Source of the DNA: Chitinophagaceae bacterium
Lineage (GTDB): Bacteria > Bacteroidota > Bacteroidia > Chitinophagales > Chitinophagaceae
DNA length: 55,975 nucleotides
Direction of reading: 5' to 3'
NCBI GenBank assembly: GCA_026415715.1
Contig: JAOAGO010000017.1
Coordinates: 1-55,975, forward strand
In this document: piece after piece, positions 17,121 through 26,945 of the stretch
How the letters are laid out: each line of letters opens with the position of its first letter
How positions within the stretch are numbered: the stretch's first letter is position 1
Made by a program: the position numbers and the translations under genes
Notes under the pieces: generated by a model
Databases searched by the model: none
What the model was told of the DNA's origin: nothing
Seen by the model: only the letters and a program-made list of their open reading frames with translations

Positions 17121-18599
17121 TTGGTGGAAAATCATGAGCATAAAGAAAAAAGTATTTCAGGGGAGATAAAAAAATCCTTTAAAGATTATATTTATATAAT
17201 TTTTTTTCATGCAATATCCTCATTGCTTGCATTTGGTTCGGTATGGTTTATCAGTAAAAAAAATGGCCCGTCAGGTTATGGGCTGGTGGCTGCAGTTTTA
17301 GCCGGTTCACAATTTCTTCAGATTTTCGTAAACTGGAGTTGTCTGGCGTTGGCCCGTTTCGGTATGGAAGAATTTGTACAAAACGGAAAAATTGAAAAGA
17401 CATTCTGGTCCCGTACTGTATTATTTCTTCCCAATCTTTTTTTTGTTCTTGCCTTATCATTTCTCTGGCTGCCGCTTTTAGGCGATTTTTTGAAACTTCC
17501 TTCAGGACTCAATTTATTATTGATGCTTCTCTTTGTAGTTCAGTCTGTTTGGATGCATGTACAGCATGCCTTGCAGGGAGCCAAACTCATGACATATCAA
17601 TCTTTTTTGTTAGCGCTTGAAAGACTTATCATTTTTTTTTTGTTGATTTTTTTTGAGTTTTCGGGTAAAAGATTAAATGAATACACGGCAGTTTCCGCTT
17701 TTGCGGCTGCTCCATTTTTTGTTAGTATTATCGGAATATTCAGAATTTATCGTTTAATAGGTTTGAAAAGATATCAATTCAATAAAAAATTTCTGAAAAA
17801 AATTCTTGTTTTTTCTTTACCTGTCATTCCGTTTACTTTTGTTGGTTTTTTTGCTACAGGGTATCTGGATGCCTTTTTTATCATACGCTACCTTTCTGTC
17901 AGGGATTGGGGTATTTATTCCTTAGCCTATCAGTTTATGGGCATCTTTATGCAACTACCGGTTCTGGCGAATACCTTACTCCTGTCGCTGTTCGTTACAT
18001 TAAAAACAAAAGGAGAAGAAGGTAAAATTGTTTTATATATGGAGAAGATTTTACCGCTTATAACTCTGTTGTGGAGTTCAGTTTGTGTTTTTTTGACTTT
18101 AGCAGGGGTTTACTTTATTAAAATTTTCTGGAATGAAAATTTTGAACAATCAGCAAATTTACTTTTTGTACTGAGTTTAAGTCCGGTTGTAAATCTTCCT
18201 GTGCTTTTGGGTTATGCCCCTTATATTAATACCCTGGGCGTTACTTATATCAGCGCCTTTTTGAATTTAACTCTGGCTGCCGTGAATGTAATCCTTAATT
18301 TTTTACTGATACCACAGTTTGGCCTTACAGGTTCTGCCTGGGCAACCAATCTGGCTTATTTCTGTAGCGTTATAACAGCTCATGTTTTTGTTTTCAGAAA
18401 ATATTCCCTGCCTCGTTTTTTTTCTCTCAATTTTACTCTTCCTTATTTTTTGGGAGTTGTAGTATTCAGCTTAACTAAAAATATTCTTTTAAGCGGCTTT
18501 ATCATTCTTTTTTTGAATTATTGGGTCTTCAGGTATTTAAAAATGAATTCAAATGATTTATTGATTAATATTAAATCGCTTCAGTCTTACTTCAGGTAA
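17121..18599 (+). CDS. wzx: polysaccharide flippase, Wzx-like
   Basis: Polytopic membrane protein of 492 residues with about twelve to fourteen hydrophobic segments, typical of MOP-superfamily O-unit flippases. The N-terminal helix with SSLLAFGSVWFISKKNGPSG and the later segment NFLLIPQFGLTGSAWATNLA (the usual NxxLIPxxGxxGAA motif) support the call. Start is unusual: no ATG is available in frame before the first helix; TTG at 17121 or GTG at 17124 must be used. Expected to move the lipid-linked repeat unit across the inner membrane. Weak sequence conservation is normal for Wzx, so the name rests on topology and context. Confidence 0.8.
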   Translation: MVENHEHKEKSISGEIKKSFKDYIYIIFFHAISSLLAFGSVWFISKKNGPSGYGLVAAVLAGSQFLQIFVNWSCLALARFGMEEFVQNGKIEKTFWSRTVLFLPNLFFVLALSFLWLPLLGDFLKLPSGLNLLLMLLFVVQSVWMHVQHALQGAKLMTYQSFLLALERLIIFFLLIFFEFSGKRLNEYTAVSAFAAAPFFVSIIGIFRIYRLIGLKRYQFNKKFLKKILVFSLPVIPFTFVGFFATGYLDAFFIIRYLSVRDWGIYSLAYQFMGIFMQLPVLANTLLLSLFVTLKTKGEEGKIVLYMEKILPLITLLWSSVCVFLTLAGVYFIKIFWNENFEQSANLLFVLSLSPVVNLPVLLGYAPYINTLGVTYISAFLNLTLAAVNVILNFLLIPQFGLTGSAWATNLAYFCSVITAHVFVFRKYSLPRFFSLNFTLPYFLGVVVFSLTKNILLSGFIILFLNYWVFRYLKMNSNDLLINIKSLQSYFR

Positions 18600-18650
18600 C
18601 TATTATATTAAAGATTTTAAATTCCCCCAAGACAAATTTTTACTATCTGT

Positions 18651-19802
18651 ATGAAGTATAAAATTTTACATATAATTCCAACTTTAGGTAGTGGCGGAGC
18701 AGAAAGGCAGTTGGTGAATCTTGTTACATATTCTGACAAAGAGGAATTTGAACACATCGTTTGTGTTATACGTGAAGAAGGTTTTTTCGGAGAAAAAATT
18801 AAATTATCAGGTCATAAGCTAATTGCGCTGCACTTAAATGGAAAATATCCTTTTCTGAAAGCTTCCTTGAAGTTAAAAAAAATTATAAAAGATTATAAGC
18901 CTGACATTTTACATTCATGGTTATATGATGCGAACATTACAGCCCGTTTGGCCCTTCTCTTTTCAAAAAAAATACCCTTAATAACTTCTTTACAGGCAAC
19001 AGATTATGAGCCTTATTCCATCAAAGCAGCAGGGTGGAATTCCTTTAAAGTGAAAATGCTTAAAAAAATTGATCAGTTACTTGCTTTTTTTACAAAACCT
19101 TATTTTGTGGCTTGTTCTGAATTTGTAAGGAGTTCTTACATAAAAAATTTCAGAGTTTCAGAAGAAAACATTCAAGTCATTTATAATTCTTTTGCTCCGG
19201 ATTACTTAATATCACATCCTGCTGAAACAGAAAAGTTAAAAAATAAATTATTTAACAATTCAAATCCTTTTGTCATTTTGAATATCGGACGTTTGGATCC
19301 TCAGAAAAATCAGAAAACCTTGTTGAAGGCTTTTGCTATGATCCATGAAAAAATGCCGGATGCCCGCTTGCTGATCGTGGGGTCTGGATTCCTGGAAAAT
19401 GAATTGAAAAAGCTGGCAACATCGTTAAATATAGAAAAAAAAACTCTTTTTTTGGGGAGAAGAAGCGATATCAATGAGCTCCTTGAAATAACTGATGTAT
19501 TTGCATTTCCTTCTTATTTTGAAGGATTTGGAATTGCTTTGGCAGAAGCAATGTTTAAATCTGTGTCATGCATTGCATCAAATATAGAGGTACTTAGAGA
19601 GTTAATTAGTCATGAAGAGAATGGAATATTGGTGAAGCCGGATGTGCCGGAAGATTGGGCCCAAGCTATATATAGGCTTTATTCTGACTTTTCACTTAGA
19701 AAAAAGATTTCTGAAAATGCCAAACTTACAGCTATACAAAAATTTCACATTAAAAATAACATTAAATTATGGGAAATTTTGTATCGTAATCTTGCCAAAT
19801 AG
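18651..19802 (+). CDS. glycosyltransferase family 4
   Basis: Retaining GT-B glycosyltransferase of 383 residues. The N-terminus reads ILHIIPTLGSGGAERQLVN, a GT4 donor/acceptor loop; the C-terminal domain has ILNIGRLDPQKNQKTLLKAF and the E-x7-E motif in FPSYFEGFGIALAEAM. Probably cytoplasmic at the membrane, adding one sugar to the lipid-linked repeat unit. Donor and linkage cannot be deduced. Confidence 0.87.
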   Translation: MKYKILHIIPTLGSGGAERQLVNLVTYSDKEEFEHIVCVIREEGFFGEKIKLSGHKLIALHLNGKYPFLKASLKLKKIIKDYKPDILHSWLYDANITARLALLFSKKIPLITSLQATDYEPYSIKAAGWNSFKVKMLKKIDQLLAFFTKPYFVACSEFVRSSYIKNFRVSEENIQVIYNSFAPDYLISHPAETEKLKNKLFNNSNPFVILNIGRLDPQKNQKTLLKAFAMIHEKMPDARLLIVGSGFLENELKKLATSLNIEKKTLFLGRRSDINELLEITDVFAFPSYFEGFGIALAEAMFKSVSCIASNIEVLRELISHEENGILVKPDVPEDWAQAIYRLYSDFSLRKKISENAKLTAIQKFHIKNNIKLWEILYRNLAK

Positions 19803-19810
19803 AAAAAATA

Positions 19811-19828
19811 AATTTCTTTGCAAAAATT
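19811..19828 (+). promoter_or_regulatory. promoter-like element, copy 1, ahead of first carbamoyltransferase
   Basis: AATTTCTTTGCAAAAATT occurs here and again at 26906-26923, each time just before a carbamoyltransferase gene. TTTCTTTG differs from the TAnnTTTG box at one position, and a CTTG lies 18 bp upstream (19791-19794). Probably an internal promoter; evidence is the repetition and position. Confidence 0.45.
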
Positions 19829-19841
19829 AATCAATAGGATT

Positions 19842-21614
19842 ATGAATACAACAACAAAAAAATCGGTCTATGTGTTGGGCATCAGTGGCAAGTTTGCATC
19901 TGGGGTGCCCGGTGGCGATGCTCATCATCCCTCAGCGGCTTTGCTCAAAGACGGTGAAATAGTGGCATTGGCCAGTGAAGAACGTTTCGTAAGGGTTAAA
20001 TATGCCATAGGTTTTTTCCCTTACCACTCTATAAAATTCTGTTTAGATACTGCCGGAATATCCATTACGGATCTGGATGCGATTGCCTGGTCAAATAATC
20101 CCTATTTGGCAACGGAGAGGTGGATAAAAGCCAATAATCGTTTCATAAAAAGAACTGTCTATAACGTAGCAAAGTTTTTACACCGTTCAAAGAACGGAAT
20201 CAGAAAGGGATTAAACTTTCTGGATATTTCCTTAAAACCATGGCAGGAAGTAGAAAATGAAAAATCAGGGTTCAGAAGCCGGTTTCGTGAAAATATTGAT
20301 CATATTCCGTTTTTTTGTATAGATCATCATCAATCGCATGCTGCTTCTGCTTATTATGCAAGCGGTTTTAATGAAGCTACGGTAATTACATGGGATGGAA
20401 GCGGAGATGGCCTTAGCGCCACTATTTCTCATGGAAAAGATGGTAAATTAACTGTTCTGGAAGAAAGAAATGACTTTTCCATCGGGGAAGCTTATTGGGC
20501 TATTCATCGTTTTTTACAATTAAGTGATGAAGGCTCATTGATGGGGCTTGCAGGATACGGAAAACCCGCCGGTACTTTTGATAAAATTACGGATCCGGAA
20601 CGTTTTTACATGGATTTTTCTAAAATCAGCCGCCCCTCTGTTGCGCCGGGCGTTGGTTACTGTGAAGAATTGACGAGGTGGCTTGGCAAACCTCGCGGAG
20701 AAGAGGATGAAATAGAGGAATGGCATAAAAATGTAGCCTATGATTTACAGAAATTGGTAGAAGATTTCGGATTTGCCTTTTTGAAAAGAGCCTTGAATAT
20801 GACTCAATGCAGGAATGTGGTGTTTGCCGGAGGGGTTGCGCTTAATGCTACAATGAACGGTAAGTTTGCCCGATCAGGATTGATAGATAATATTTTTATA
20901 CAGCCCGAAGCCGGAGATGCCGGCGGAAGTCTGGGTGCTGCCTACATGGGGTATATACAATTGGGATATGAATTAAAACCTAAATTCATGGAGCATCCTT
21001 ACTGGGGTATTGGATTTACAGATGAGCAGATTCAAAATGCGCTGGATATAGTAAAGGTGAAATACCGTAAGCTTACCCCGGAAGAGCTGATTGATAAAGT
21101 TTCTGACCTGATTATGCAGGGAAAAATTGTAGGTTGGTTTCAGGGAAGAGCTGAATGGGGCCCCCGGGCACTCGGAGCCCGTTCCATTCTGGCAGACCCC
21201 AGAAACAGAGAGATGCTTTATAAAGTAAATGCAGCCGTAAAATACAGAGACGGATGGAGACCTTTTGCTCCTTCCATGATTGAAGAAGCTGCAAACGATT
21301 ATCTGGAAGGTGCCGTTTACGCTCCGTTTATGATAATGACATTCCCGGTAAAGGAAGAAAAAAAGAATGAAATTCCGGCAGTGGTACATGTAGACGGAAC
21401 AACCCGACCGCAAATGGTTAGAAGAAGTGTTAATCCTTTATACTATGATTTAATTAAGCGGTTTGGCGAAAAAACCGGAACACCGGTTATAATGAATACA
21501 TCCTTTAATTTAAAAGGAGAACCAGTTGTTAACTCTCCAAGAGATGCAATCAGAACTTTCTTCAGCTCAGGCTTGGATGCTTTGGCAATGGGTAGCTTTT
21601 TGATTGAAAAATAA
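19842..21614 (+). CDS. carbamoyltransferase, NodU/CmcH family (first copy)
   Basis: O-carbamoyltransferase of about 590 residues that uses carbamoyl phosphate and ATP to make a carbamoyl-adenylate and transfer it to a hydroxyl, here presumably of a capsule sugar. The N-terminal Kae1-like domain has GDAHHPSAALLKDGEIVALASEER-type motifs (split here: HHPSAALL, ASEERF) and metal-site histidines in DHHQSHAASAYY; VITWDGSGDG and the later VVFAGGVALN bind nucleotide. The C-terminal domain has WGPRALGARSILADPR and WRPFAPSM. I chose the ATG at 19842; an upstream TTG at 19818 would overlap the promoter-like element. Confidence 0.9.
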   Translation: MNTTTKKSVYVLGISGKFASGVPGGDAHHPSAALLKDGEIVALASEERFVRVKYAIGFFPYHSIKFCLDTAGISITDLDAIAWSNNPYLATERWIKANNRFIKRTVYNVAKFLHRSKNGIRKGLNFLDISLKPWQEVENEKSGFRSRFRENIDHIPFFCIDHHQSHAASAYYASGFNEATVITWDGSGDGLSATISHGKDGKLTVLEERNDFSIGEAYWAIHRFLQLSDEGSLMGLAGYGKPAGTFDKITDPERFYMDFSKISRPSVAPGVGYCEELTRWLGKPRGEEDEIEEWHKNVAYDLQKLVEDFGFAFLKRALNMTQCRNVVFAGGVALNATMNGKFARSGLIDNIFIQPEAGDAGGSLGAAYMGYIQLGYELKPKFMEHPYWGIGFTDEQIQNALDIVKVKYRKLTPEELIDKVSDLIMQGKIVGWFQGRAEWGPRALGARSILADPRNREMLYKVNAAVKYRDGWRPFAPSMIEEAANDYLEGAVYAPFMIMTFPVKEEKKNEIPAVVHVDGTTRPQMVRRSVNPLYYDLIKRFGEKTGTPVIMNTSFNLKGEPVVNSPRDAIRTFFSSGLDALAMGSFLIEK

Positions 21615-21783
21615 TTTTAAAGGAGATGAAATATTTTTTAACAACAGGATTGCTGAAGTGAATATTCATTTGGAAAATCTAAAGATTTTTTAAAAGTAAA
21701 ATTTTATTTGCTGAAATCAACTCACAATTCCAACCGAATAATGGGTAAAATACCTCTTTTGGCGTACCTAATGTTTAAAAAAT

Positions 21784-22730
21784 ATGAATCTAAGGTCTCC
21801 CATAACATATACTTCCCGTGTGAGATATATTGATAGTATTCCTTCTGATTTAATTATTAAACTATACAAAAAACAGGATGGATTAGAGGTGAGCCGTTAT
21901 TTTAAAAACATTGATGAAGTAAAAATTCTCCAATGCGAGGATACCTTACTGCGGTTTTATTATCCTTTTTCTTTATGCGGTGATGAAGATTTTTATAAGC
22001 AACTAAAATTACAGATTAATAAAAAAGGATTAAGTTATGATAGGGATAATGAACCTGATCATTTATTTGCATTATCAAAAATCAATCCGGGAGAATCAGT
22101 GCTTGAAATCGGATGTGGCACGGGAAAATTTTTAGAAAGATTATCCCCTTTAACAAAAAATTATTTAGGTATTGAACTGAATCAGGATGATGTGTCAGGT
22201 GCACAAAAAAAAGCGTTGCCGGTAAAAAAAATATTAATTGAAGAGTTGGCAAAAGAATGCCCGGATACTTTTGATGTAGTATATGCATTCCGGGTACTGG
22301 AGCATATATCCGATATTAAAAGTTTTTTTCAGTCTTCTATACAGGTGTTAAAAAAAGGGGTTAAATAATTTTTAGCGTACCCAACAGCGATCCATATTAT
22401 CAGCGATTCAGCAAATATGAAACCTATAATCTTCCTCCTCACCATATGAGCTTATGGAATCTGGAAGTTTTTAAAAAAATGCAAAATCTGTTTCCTGTAA
22501 AATTAATTGACTTTTCTTATCACGGGAAAAACGGCCTGCTCATTGATGCTTATGTAAGAGCCGGAATGTATTTAAACATACAAACGCCTGCGGGCCTCCA
22601 ATCCCGGAAACAAAAATTTTACAGACTCTTGTTTATGCCATTCATGATCCCGTTTAGTTTACTTGATTTTATAAAAGGAAAGAAAAATTATGCTTATCTG
22701 ACAGTTGTATTTCGTAAAGAAGAACAATGA
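21784..22730 (+). pseudogene. SAM-dependent methyltransferase split by a one-base frameshift
   Basis: The first frame (21784-22368) encodes 194 residues of a class I methyltransferase with motif I VLEIGCGTGKFLERL and the later FDVVYAFRVLEHISD, then stops right after VLKKGVK. From 22365 another frame continues without a gap as IIFSVPNSDPYYQRF through PPHHMSLWNLEVFKKM to 22730. The joined protein would be about 315 residues, with the expected motif-IV and C-terminal parts. One missing A in the AAA at 22363-22365 restores the frame. No productive slippery site explains it, since a -1 slip on the A7 run would hit TAA at 22362. Either a real mutation or an assembly error. Confidence 0.8.
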
Positions 22731-22959
22731 ATCCTTTATATCGGGCAGATGGCTTAAATGAAAAAATCAGAAAATATTTCCTTTTAAAACGGCTTGAATT
22801 AATTTAAACAAGTGGGAAAAATAAATTTTTTCTTATGTTTTCCGTGTCTGGATTTTATCCTGAATACGGGTTTATTTACAGATCAAAACAAGACAAGCTT
22901 ATTGTGCACAGGTATTCCCAACCTATTCTGATTTTAATTTTCTTTATTAGAAACAAGTC

Positions 22960-23928
22960 ATGGAATTAATTAATCCTCATAACAAAATTAAATTGTTTTT
23001 CAGCGAAGCCGGACTGACAGATAATTCAGGTAATTATTTTCCCGTTATCAATTCCATCCCGCGCTTTGTTTCTGACGAAAATTATTCTTCCAGTTTCGGC
23101 TTTCAGTGGAACCGGTTTGTGCAAACGCAGATAGACAGAGTGAAAAATCAACTGACTCAGTCGTATGAACGTTTTTTTAAAGTGACCGGCTGGGATAAGG
23201 AAGATTTAACCGGTAAGTACATACTGGAAGCCGGATGCGGCGCCGGCCGGTTCAGTCAGATTGTTTTGGATTATACCAAAGCTATTCTGTACAGTTTTGA
23301 CTATTCCAATGCTGTTGAGGCCAACCTGAAAAATAACGGTCATCATGGCGATCGCCTGAAGCTGTTTCAGGCCAACATTTATGAAATGCCTTTTCCTGAT
23401 AACAGTTTTGATAAAGTGTTTTGTTTTGGGGTACTTCAGCATACCCCCGATGTCAAAAAATCAGTACAGTGCCTGATTCAGAAAGTAAAACCGGGCGGAG
23501 AAGTGGTGGTGGATTTTTATCCCATCAAAGGGTGGTGGACCAAAATACACATTAAATACCTGTTGCGCCCTTTTACAAAAAAAATGAATCATGAAAAACT
23601 GCTCCGGTTGATTGAAAGAAATATTGACTGGATGATAGTGGCAGCAAAATTTTTCAAAAAGGCAGGACTGGGCAAAATGGTCAATCGCTTTATCCCGTTA
23701 TGCGGCCTGGATACCCTCCCCGAAAACCTGAATAAAGAGCATTTCAGAGAATGGTGCATATTGGATACATTTGATATGTTTTCGCCGGCATACGATAATC
23801 CTCAAAAAATAAGCACCGTAAAAAAATGGTTTGAGGAATATGGCATGGAGGTAACATTTGCGGGTTTTATTTCTGTAGGAAGTAAAAATACGGTGGCCGT
23901 AGTGAAAGGAATTAAAAAAAATTCTTAG
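22960..23928 (+). CDS. class I SAM-dependent methyltransferase
   Basis: 322 residues. The first 60 residues resemble a Trm112-like segment (FPVINSIPRFVSDENY), often fused before small-molecule methyltransferases. The Rossmann domain has motif I YILEAGCGAGRFSQI, an acidic second-strand residue in YSFDYSNAV, and MPFPDNSFDKVFCFGVLQHT around motif III/IV. The C-terminal part (about 190-322) is helical and may select the substrate. It is likely to methylate a sugar or lipid intermediate of the capsule pathway; the substrate is inferred from context only. It may replace the broken methyltransferase upstream, though the two are not close copies. Confidence 0.8.
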   Translation: MELINPHNKIKLFFSEAGLTDNSGNYFPVINSIPRFVSDENYSSSFGFQWNRFVQTQIDRVKNQLTQSYERFFKVTGWDKEDLTGKYILEAGCGAGRFSQIVLDYTKAILYSFDYSNAVEANLKNNGHHGDRLKLFQANIYEMPFPDNSFDKVFCFGVLQHTPDVKKSVQCLIQKVKPGGEVVVDFYPIKGWWTKIHIKYLLRPFTKKMNHEKLLRLIERNIDWMIVAAKFFKKAGLGKMVNRFIPLCGLDTLPENLNKEHFREWCILDTFDMFSPAYDNPQKISTVKKWFEEYGMEVTFAGFISVGSKNTVAVVKGIKKNS

Positions 23929-24084
23929 ACTCCAATTAAATCAATCATTCAGCCGGAAGTTCCCGATTAGAAGATTTACGATTCAATTTTGAGTAAAAAT
24001 ACTTTAACCAGGGGGCTTAATTACAAAATTTTTCATGCCAAATCATCATGAGAGTTATTTTCGTACTAATAAATCCAATGATTC

Positions 24085-24987
24085 ATGAAAAAAATGTTAT
24101 TCGTACTACAGGGAGTATTTTTCTTAGCCGCAAATTTTTTCTTTTTAACCGCAATTTTTGAAATTTTCTCAGATAAAGAGGTTTCACCGGTAATTATTCG
24201 CCGAAATGAATCTCCTTTTCATATTCATGAAGACTTTGAACCGGAGCTACTAAGAATCAACAGTGTGGCAAAATTACAGGGCTATTGTGATAGTCTTTAT
24301 CAAAGAAAAATTCAAATTAATACAGCACCCATCAACTACAAGTTGGAATACCCACAGATTGTGTCAGAAGTGGTACGCAAACGTTTTTATCATGGCTATT
24401 CTCATTACGGATGGGGAGATAACTTTGTAGCAAGGCTGGGAGCTTTACTGACAAATCCCGGATACAGCGCCATCGTGATACCCGATGATATAATGAAACA
24501 TCCGAATGCTGCCTGCAGCCAGCAGGCCATTGTCATCATGGAATTGCTTCGCCGGAAAGGGTATTTTGTCAGAAAAGTTGGATTTAAAGGTAAGATATTT
24601 AATCGTGGTCATTATTGTCTCGAGGTGTTTTACAACGGGAGCTGGCACCTTATAGACAGTAACATGGAGCCAGACTTGTCAGTGCTGGCAACTTATCAAT
24701 TTCCCTCTATGAGTTACCTGGCATCGCATCCGGAAATACTATTGCAGGCATACTCTCATGTACCTAAAGAAGAAGTATTAGATTTGTTTTTAAGTTATTC
24801 ATACGGAAAAATAAATGAGAATCCGGCCCCAAGGGCTACGATATATCATCAAATCACCCGATTTTTATCTTATACGCTTTGGATTTTTCTTCTGGCATTA
24901 TTATTCATTGTTCGGAAAAAGTATAAACGACTAACTCAACCCGCTTATGTGCGGCATTGCAGGGTTTCTGTCGTACCGGCTGAATAA
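24085..24987 (+). CDS. membrane-anchored transglutaminase-like protein
   Basis: 300 residues with one N-terminal membrane helix (about 5-27) and one near the C-terminus (about 264-282), so the central domain probably faces the periplasm. That domain shows a transglutaminase/cysteine-protease triad order: Cys in NAACSQQAIVIMELLRRKGY (about residue 152), His in RGHYCLEVFYNGSWHLID (about 179) and Asp in the same LIDSN (about 192). The order and spacing match the transglutaminase-like superfamily. The last 41 bp overlap the start of the asnB gene, which implies coupled translation. Function in capsule chemistry is unknown; I do not recognise a named family. Confidence 0.65.
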   Translation: MKKMLFVLQGVFFLAANFFFLTAIFEIFSDKEVSPVIIRRNESPFHIHEDFEPELLRINSVAKLQGYCDSLYQRKIQINTAPINYKLEYPQIVSEVVRKRFYHGYSHYGWGDNFVARLGALLTNPGYSAIVIPDDIMKHPNAACSQQAIVIMELLRRKGYFVRKVGFKGKIFNRGHYCLEVFYNGSWHLIDSNMEPDLSVLATYQFPSMSYLASHPEILLQAYSHVPKEEVLDLFLSYSYGKINENPAPRATIYHQITRFLSYTLWIFLLALLFIVRKKYKRLTQPAYVRHCRVSVVPAE

Positions 24988-26812
24988 AGAAGATCTGGAA
25001 AAAATGACTTCAGCATTAAAGCATCGGGGCCCCGATGCGGAAGGATATTTTTTTGACCCGCAAAACCGTATCGGGCTGGGACATCGCCGTTTGAGCATCA
25101 TTGACCTTACCGAGGCAGCGAATCAGCCTTTTTATTCGCGTTGCGGACGTTACGTAATGATTTATAACGGCGAGGTTTATAATTTCAGGGATATTGCCGC
25201 CAAATATCGCATTCAGCCCCGCACCACATCCGATACGGAAATTATTCTGGAGGCTTTTGTGCAGAAAGGCATTGACTGCGTACATGACTTTAACGGCATG
25301 TTTGCCATTGCCATCTGGGATACACAGGAAAAAAAACTCTGGTTGATTCGTGACCGTTTCGGCGTAAAACCACTGGTTTATTATGATAACGGAAAGGAAC
25401 TGGTTTTCGCTTCAGAACTGAAAGCGCTGATGTGCCTTCCGCTGCCCAAAGAAATCAGTTTGCCTGCATTACAGGATTATCTGTTTCTGGAATATATACC
25501 TAATGCAAAATCCATATTCAAAAATTATTATAAACTGCCCAACGGGTGCTATCTCACGGCCGATGCCTCTGACCCTGATAAACTGAACATTCAAATTCAT
25601 CGTTATTATCACTTCAGAGAGAAAATAGCTCCACGCCCTTTGCCGGAGAGAAACGAAAATGAAACGTTGGATGAATTGGAATCTTTGCTTTCCTCATCCA
25701 TACGGTACAGGCAAATCAGCGATGTGCCGATAGGCGCTTTTCTGAGCGGCGGTACCGACTCGTCACTGATTTGTGCTCTTTTTCAGAAACAGAATCACTT
25801 GCCGGTCAATACATTTACCATCGGTTTTGACGTGGCAAAATTTAATGAATCGCACTATGCCGAAGAAGTGGCAGGGGTGTTGAAAACCAATCATAAAACA
25901 AAATTTCTTTCGGCAAAAAGTTCAATTGATTTAGTGGAAAGGATTACAGAATTTTGTGATGAACCCTTTGCCGTCCCTTCCATAATTCCTACTTTTCTTG
26001 TATCTCATGAATCCAGAAAACATGTTACCGTTGCCCTGAGCGGCGACGGAGGCGATGAATTGTTCATGGGTTACGGTTATTACGGGTTGTACCGGCAAAT
26101 CAAAAATATTTTTCGGCTGGATCCGGGCATCGGAAGACGACTTATAAAAAATATTTTTTCTTTATTGGGGAATCGTTATCAAAGAGCTTCCCGTCTTTTT
26201 GAGTTGCCTTCACATGGCCTGATGGCGCATCTGTGGTCTGAGCAGCAATACATGTTTTCAGAAAAGGAAATCAAAAAACTGCTGAACATAAAGTGTACGG
26301 AGCTGTCCATTTTACATACATGGGAGGAGATAGACCGGCTTTCCCTGCATGATTTCGAAAAGATCTCTTTATTTGATATTGAGCAATACCTGGCCCACAA
26401 TCTGTTATTTAAAATGGATTCCGCCTCGATGGCCAACAGCCTGGAAGTGCGCAATCCGTATCTGGATTACCGTTTGGTGGAATTTTGCTTTAATCTTCCC
26501 CTGCATTACAAAATACGTAACGGAACGGCAAAATATCTCATGAAAAAACTGCTGGAAAGATACCTGCCCCATCATCTGATATATCGTCGCAAATGGGGCT
26601 TTCCCGCACCTATCGGCGACTGGTTGATGCGGGAATTATCTTATTTAGTGGACAAATGGCTTAATATGGAACGCATAAAAAAACAAGGTATTTTTAATGA
26701 AAAGACGATTTCAGCTCTGATACCTCAATTTAGGAGCGGGAAAAAATATCATGATAAAAGGATATGGTCGCTGATATTTTTCCAAATGTGGCATGAAAAA
26801 TATGTTAAATAA
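24947..26812 (+). CDS. asnB: AsnB-type glutamine-dependent amidotransferase (first copy)
   Basis: 621 residues. The N-terminal glutaminase starts with the nucleophile Cys2 (MCGIAGFLS) and has the class II signature RGPDAEGYF, GHRRLSIIDL and YNGEVYNF. The C-terminal synthetase has the PP-loop LSGGTDSSLICALF and VALSGDGGDELFMGYGYY. Chemically these enzymes activate a carboxylate with ATP and add ammonia from glutamine. In capsule loci such homologues can amidate uronic acids instead of making asparagine, which is inferred here from context. Overlaps the transglutaminase-like gene by 41 bp. Confidence 0.9.
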   Translation: MCGIAGFLSYRLNKEDLEKMTSALKHRGPDAEGYFFDPQNRIGLGHRRLSIIDLTEAANQPFYSRCGRYVMIYNGEVYNFRDIAAKYRIQPRTTSDTEIILEAFVQKGIDCVHDFNGMFAIAIWDTQEKKLWLIRDRFGVKPLVYYDNGKELVFASELKALMCLPLPKEISLPALQDYLFLEYIPNAKSIFKNYYKLPNGCYLTADASDPDKLNIQIHRYYHFREKIAPRPLPERNENETLDELESLLSSSIRYRQISDVPIGAFLSGGTDSSLICALFQKQNHLPVNTFTIGFDVAKFNESHYAEEVAGVLKTNHKTKFLSAKSSIDLVERITEFCDEPFAVPSIIPTFLVSHESRKHVTVALSGDGGDELFMGYGYYGLYRQIKNIFRLDPGIGRRLIKNIFSLLGNRYQRASRLFELPSHGLMAHLWSEQQYMFSEKEIKKLLNIKCTELSILHTWEEIDRLSLHDFEKISLFDIEQYLAHNLLFKMDSASMANSLEVRNPYLDYRLVEFCFNLPLHYKIRNGTAKYLMKKLLERYLPHHLIYRRKWGFPAPIGDWLMRELSYLVDKWLNMERIKKQGIFNEKTISALIPQFRSGKKYHDKRIWSLIFFQMWHEKYVK

Positions 26813-26884
26813 AAAAACAAAGTTATAACATATTAACTTTAAATATATAGATATAGCCAAATCTTAATTAATTGAAGAAAATAT

Positions 26885-26923
26885 TTTGACACTTTCATTT
26901 GGTTGAATTTCTTTGCAAAAATT
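26885..26923 (+). promoter_or_regulatory. promoter-like element, copy 2, ahead of second carbamoyltransferase
   Basis: TTTG at 26885-26888 is followed after exactly 19 bp by TTTCTTTG (26908-26915), a near match to the TTTG-N19-TAnnTTTG promoter. The 18-bp string AATTTCTTTGCAAAAATT (26906-26923) is identical to copy 1 at 19811-19828. Confidence 0.55.
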
Positions 26924-26945
26924 TTGGTATTTAAATATATCTGCG

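Noticed and set aside
22350-22368. Programmed frameshift at the A7 run in the methyltransferase
   Set aside because: A -1 slip there would meet TAA at 22362 before joining the second frame, so it cannot make the fused protein.
22727-22969. Two tiny open frames (26 and 44 codons) between the methyltransferases
   Set aside because: No motif and no recognisable similarity; the first overlaps a frameshifted gene and the second overlaps the next start.
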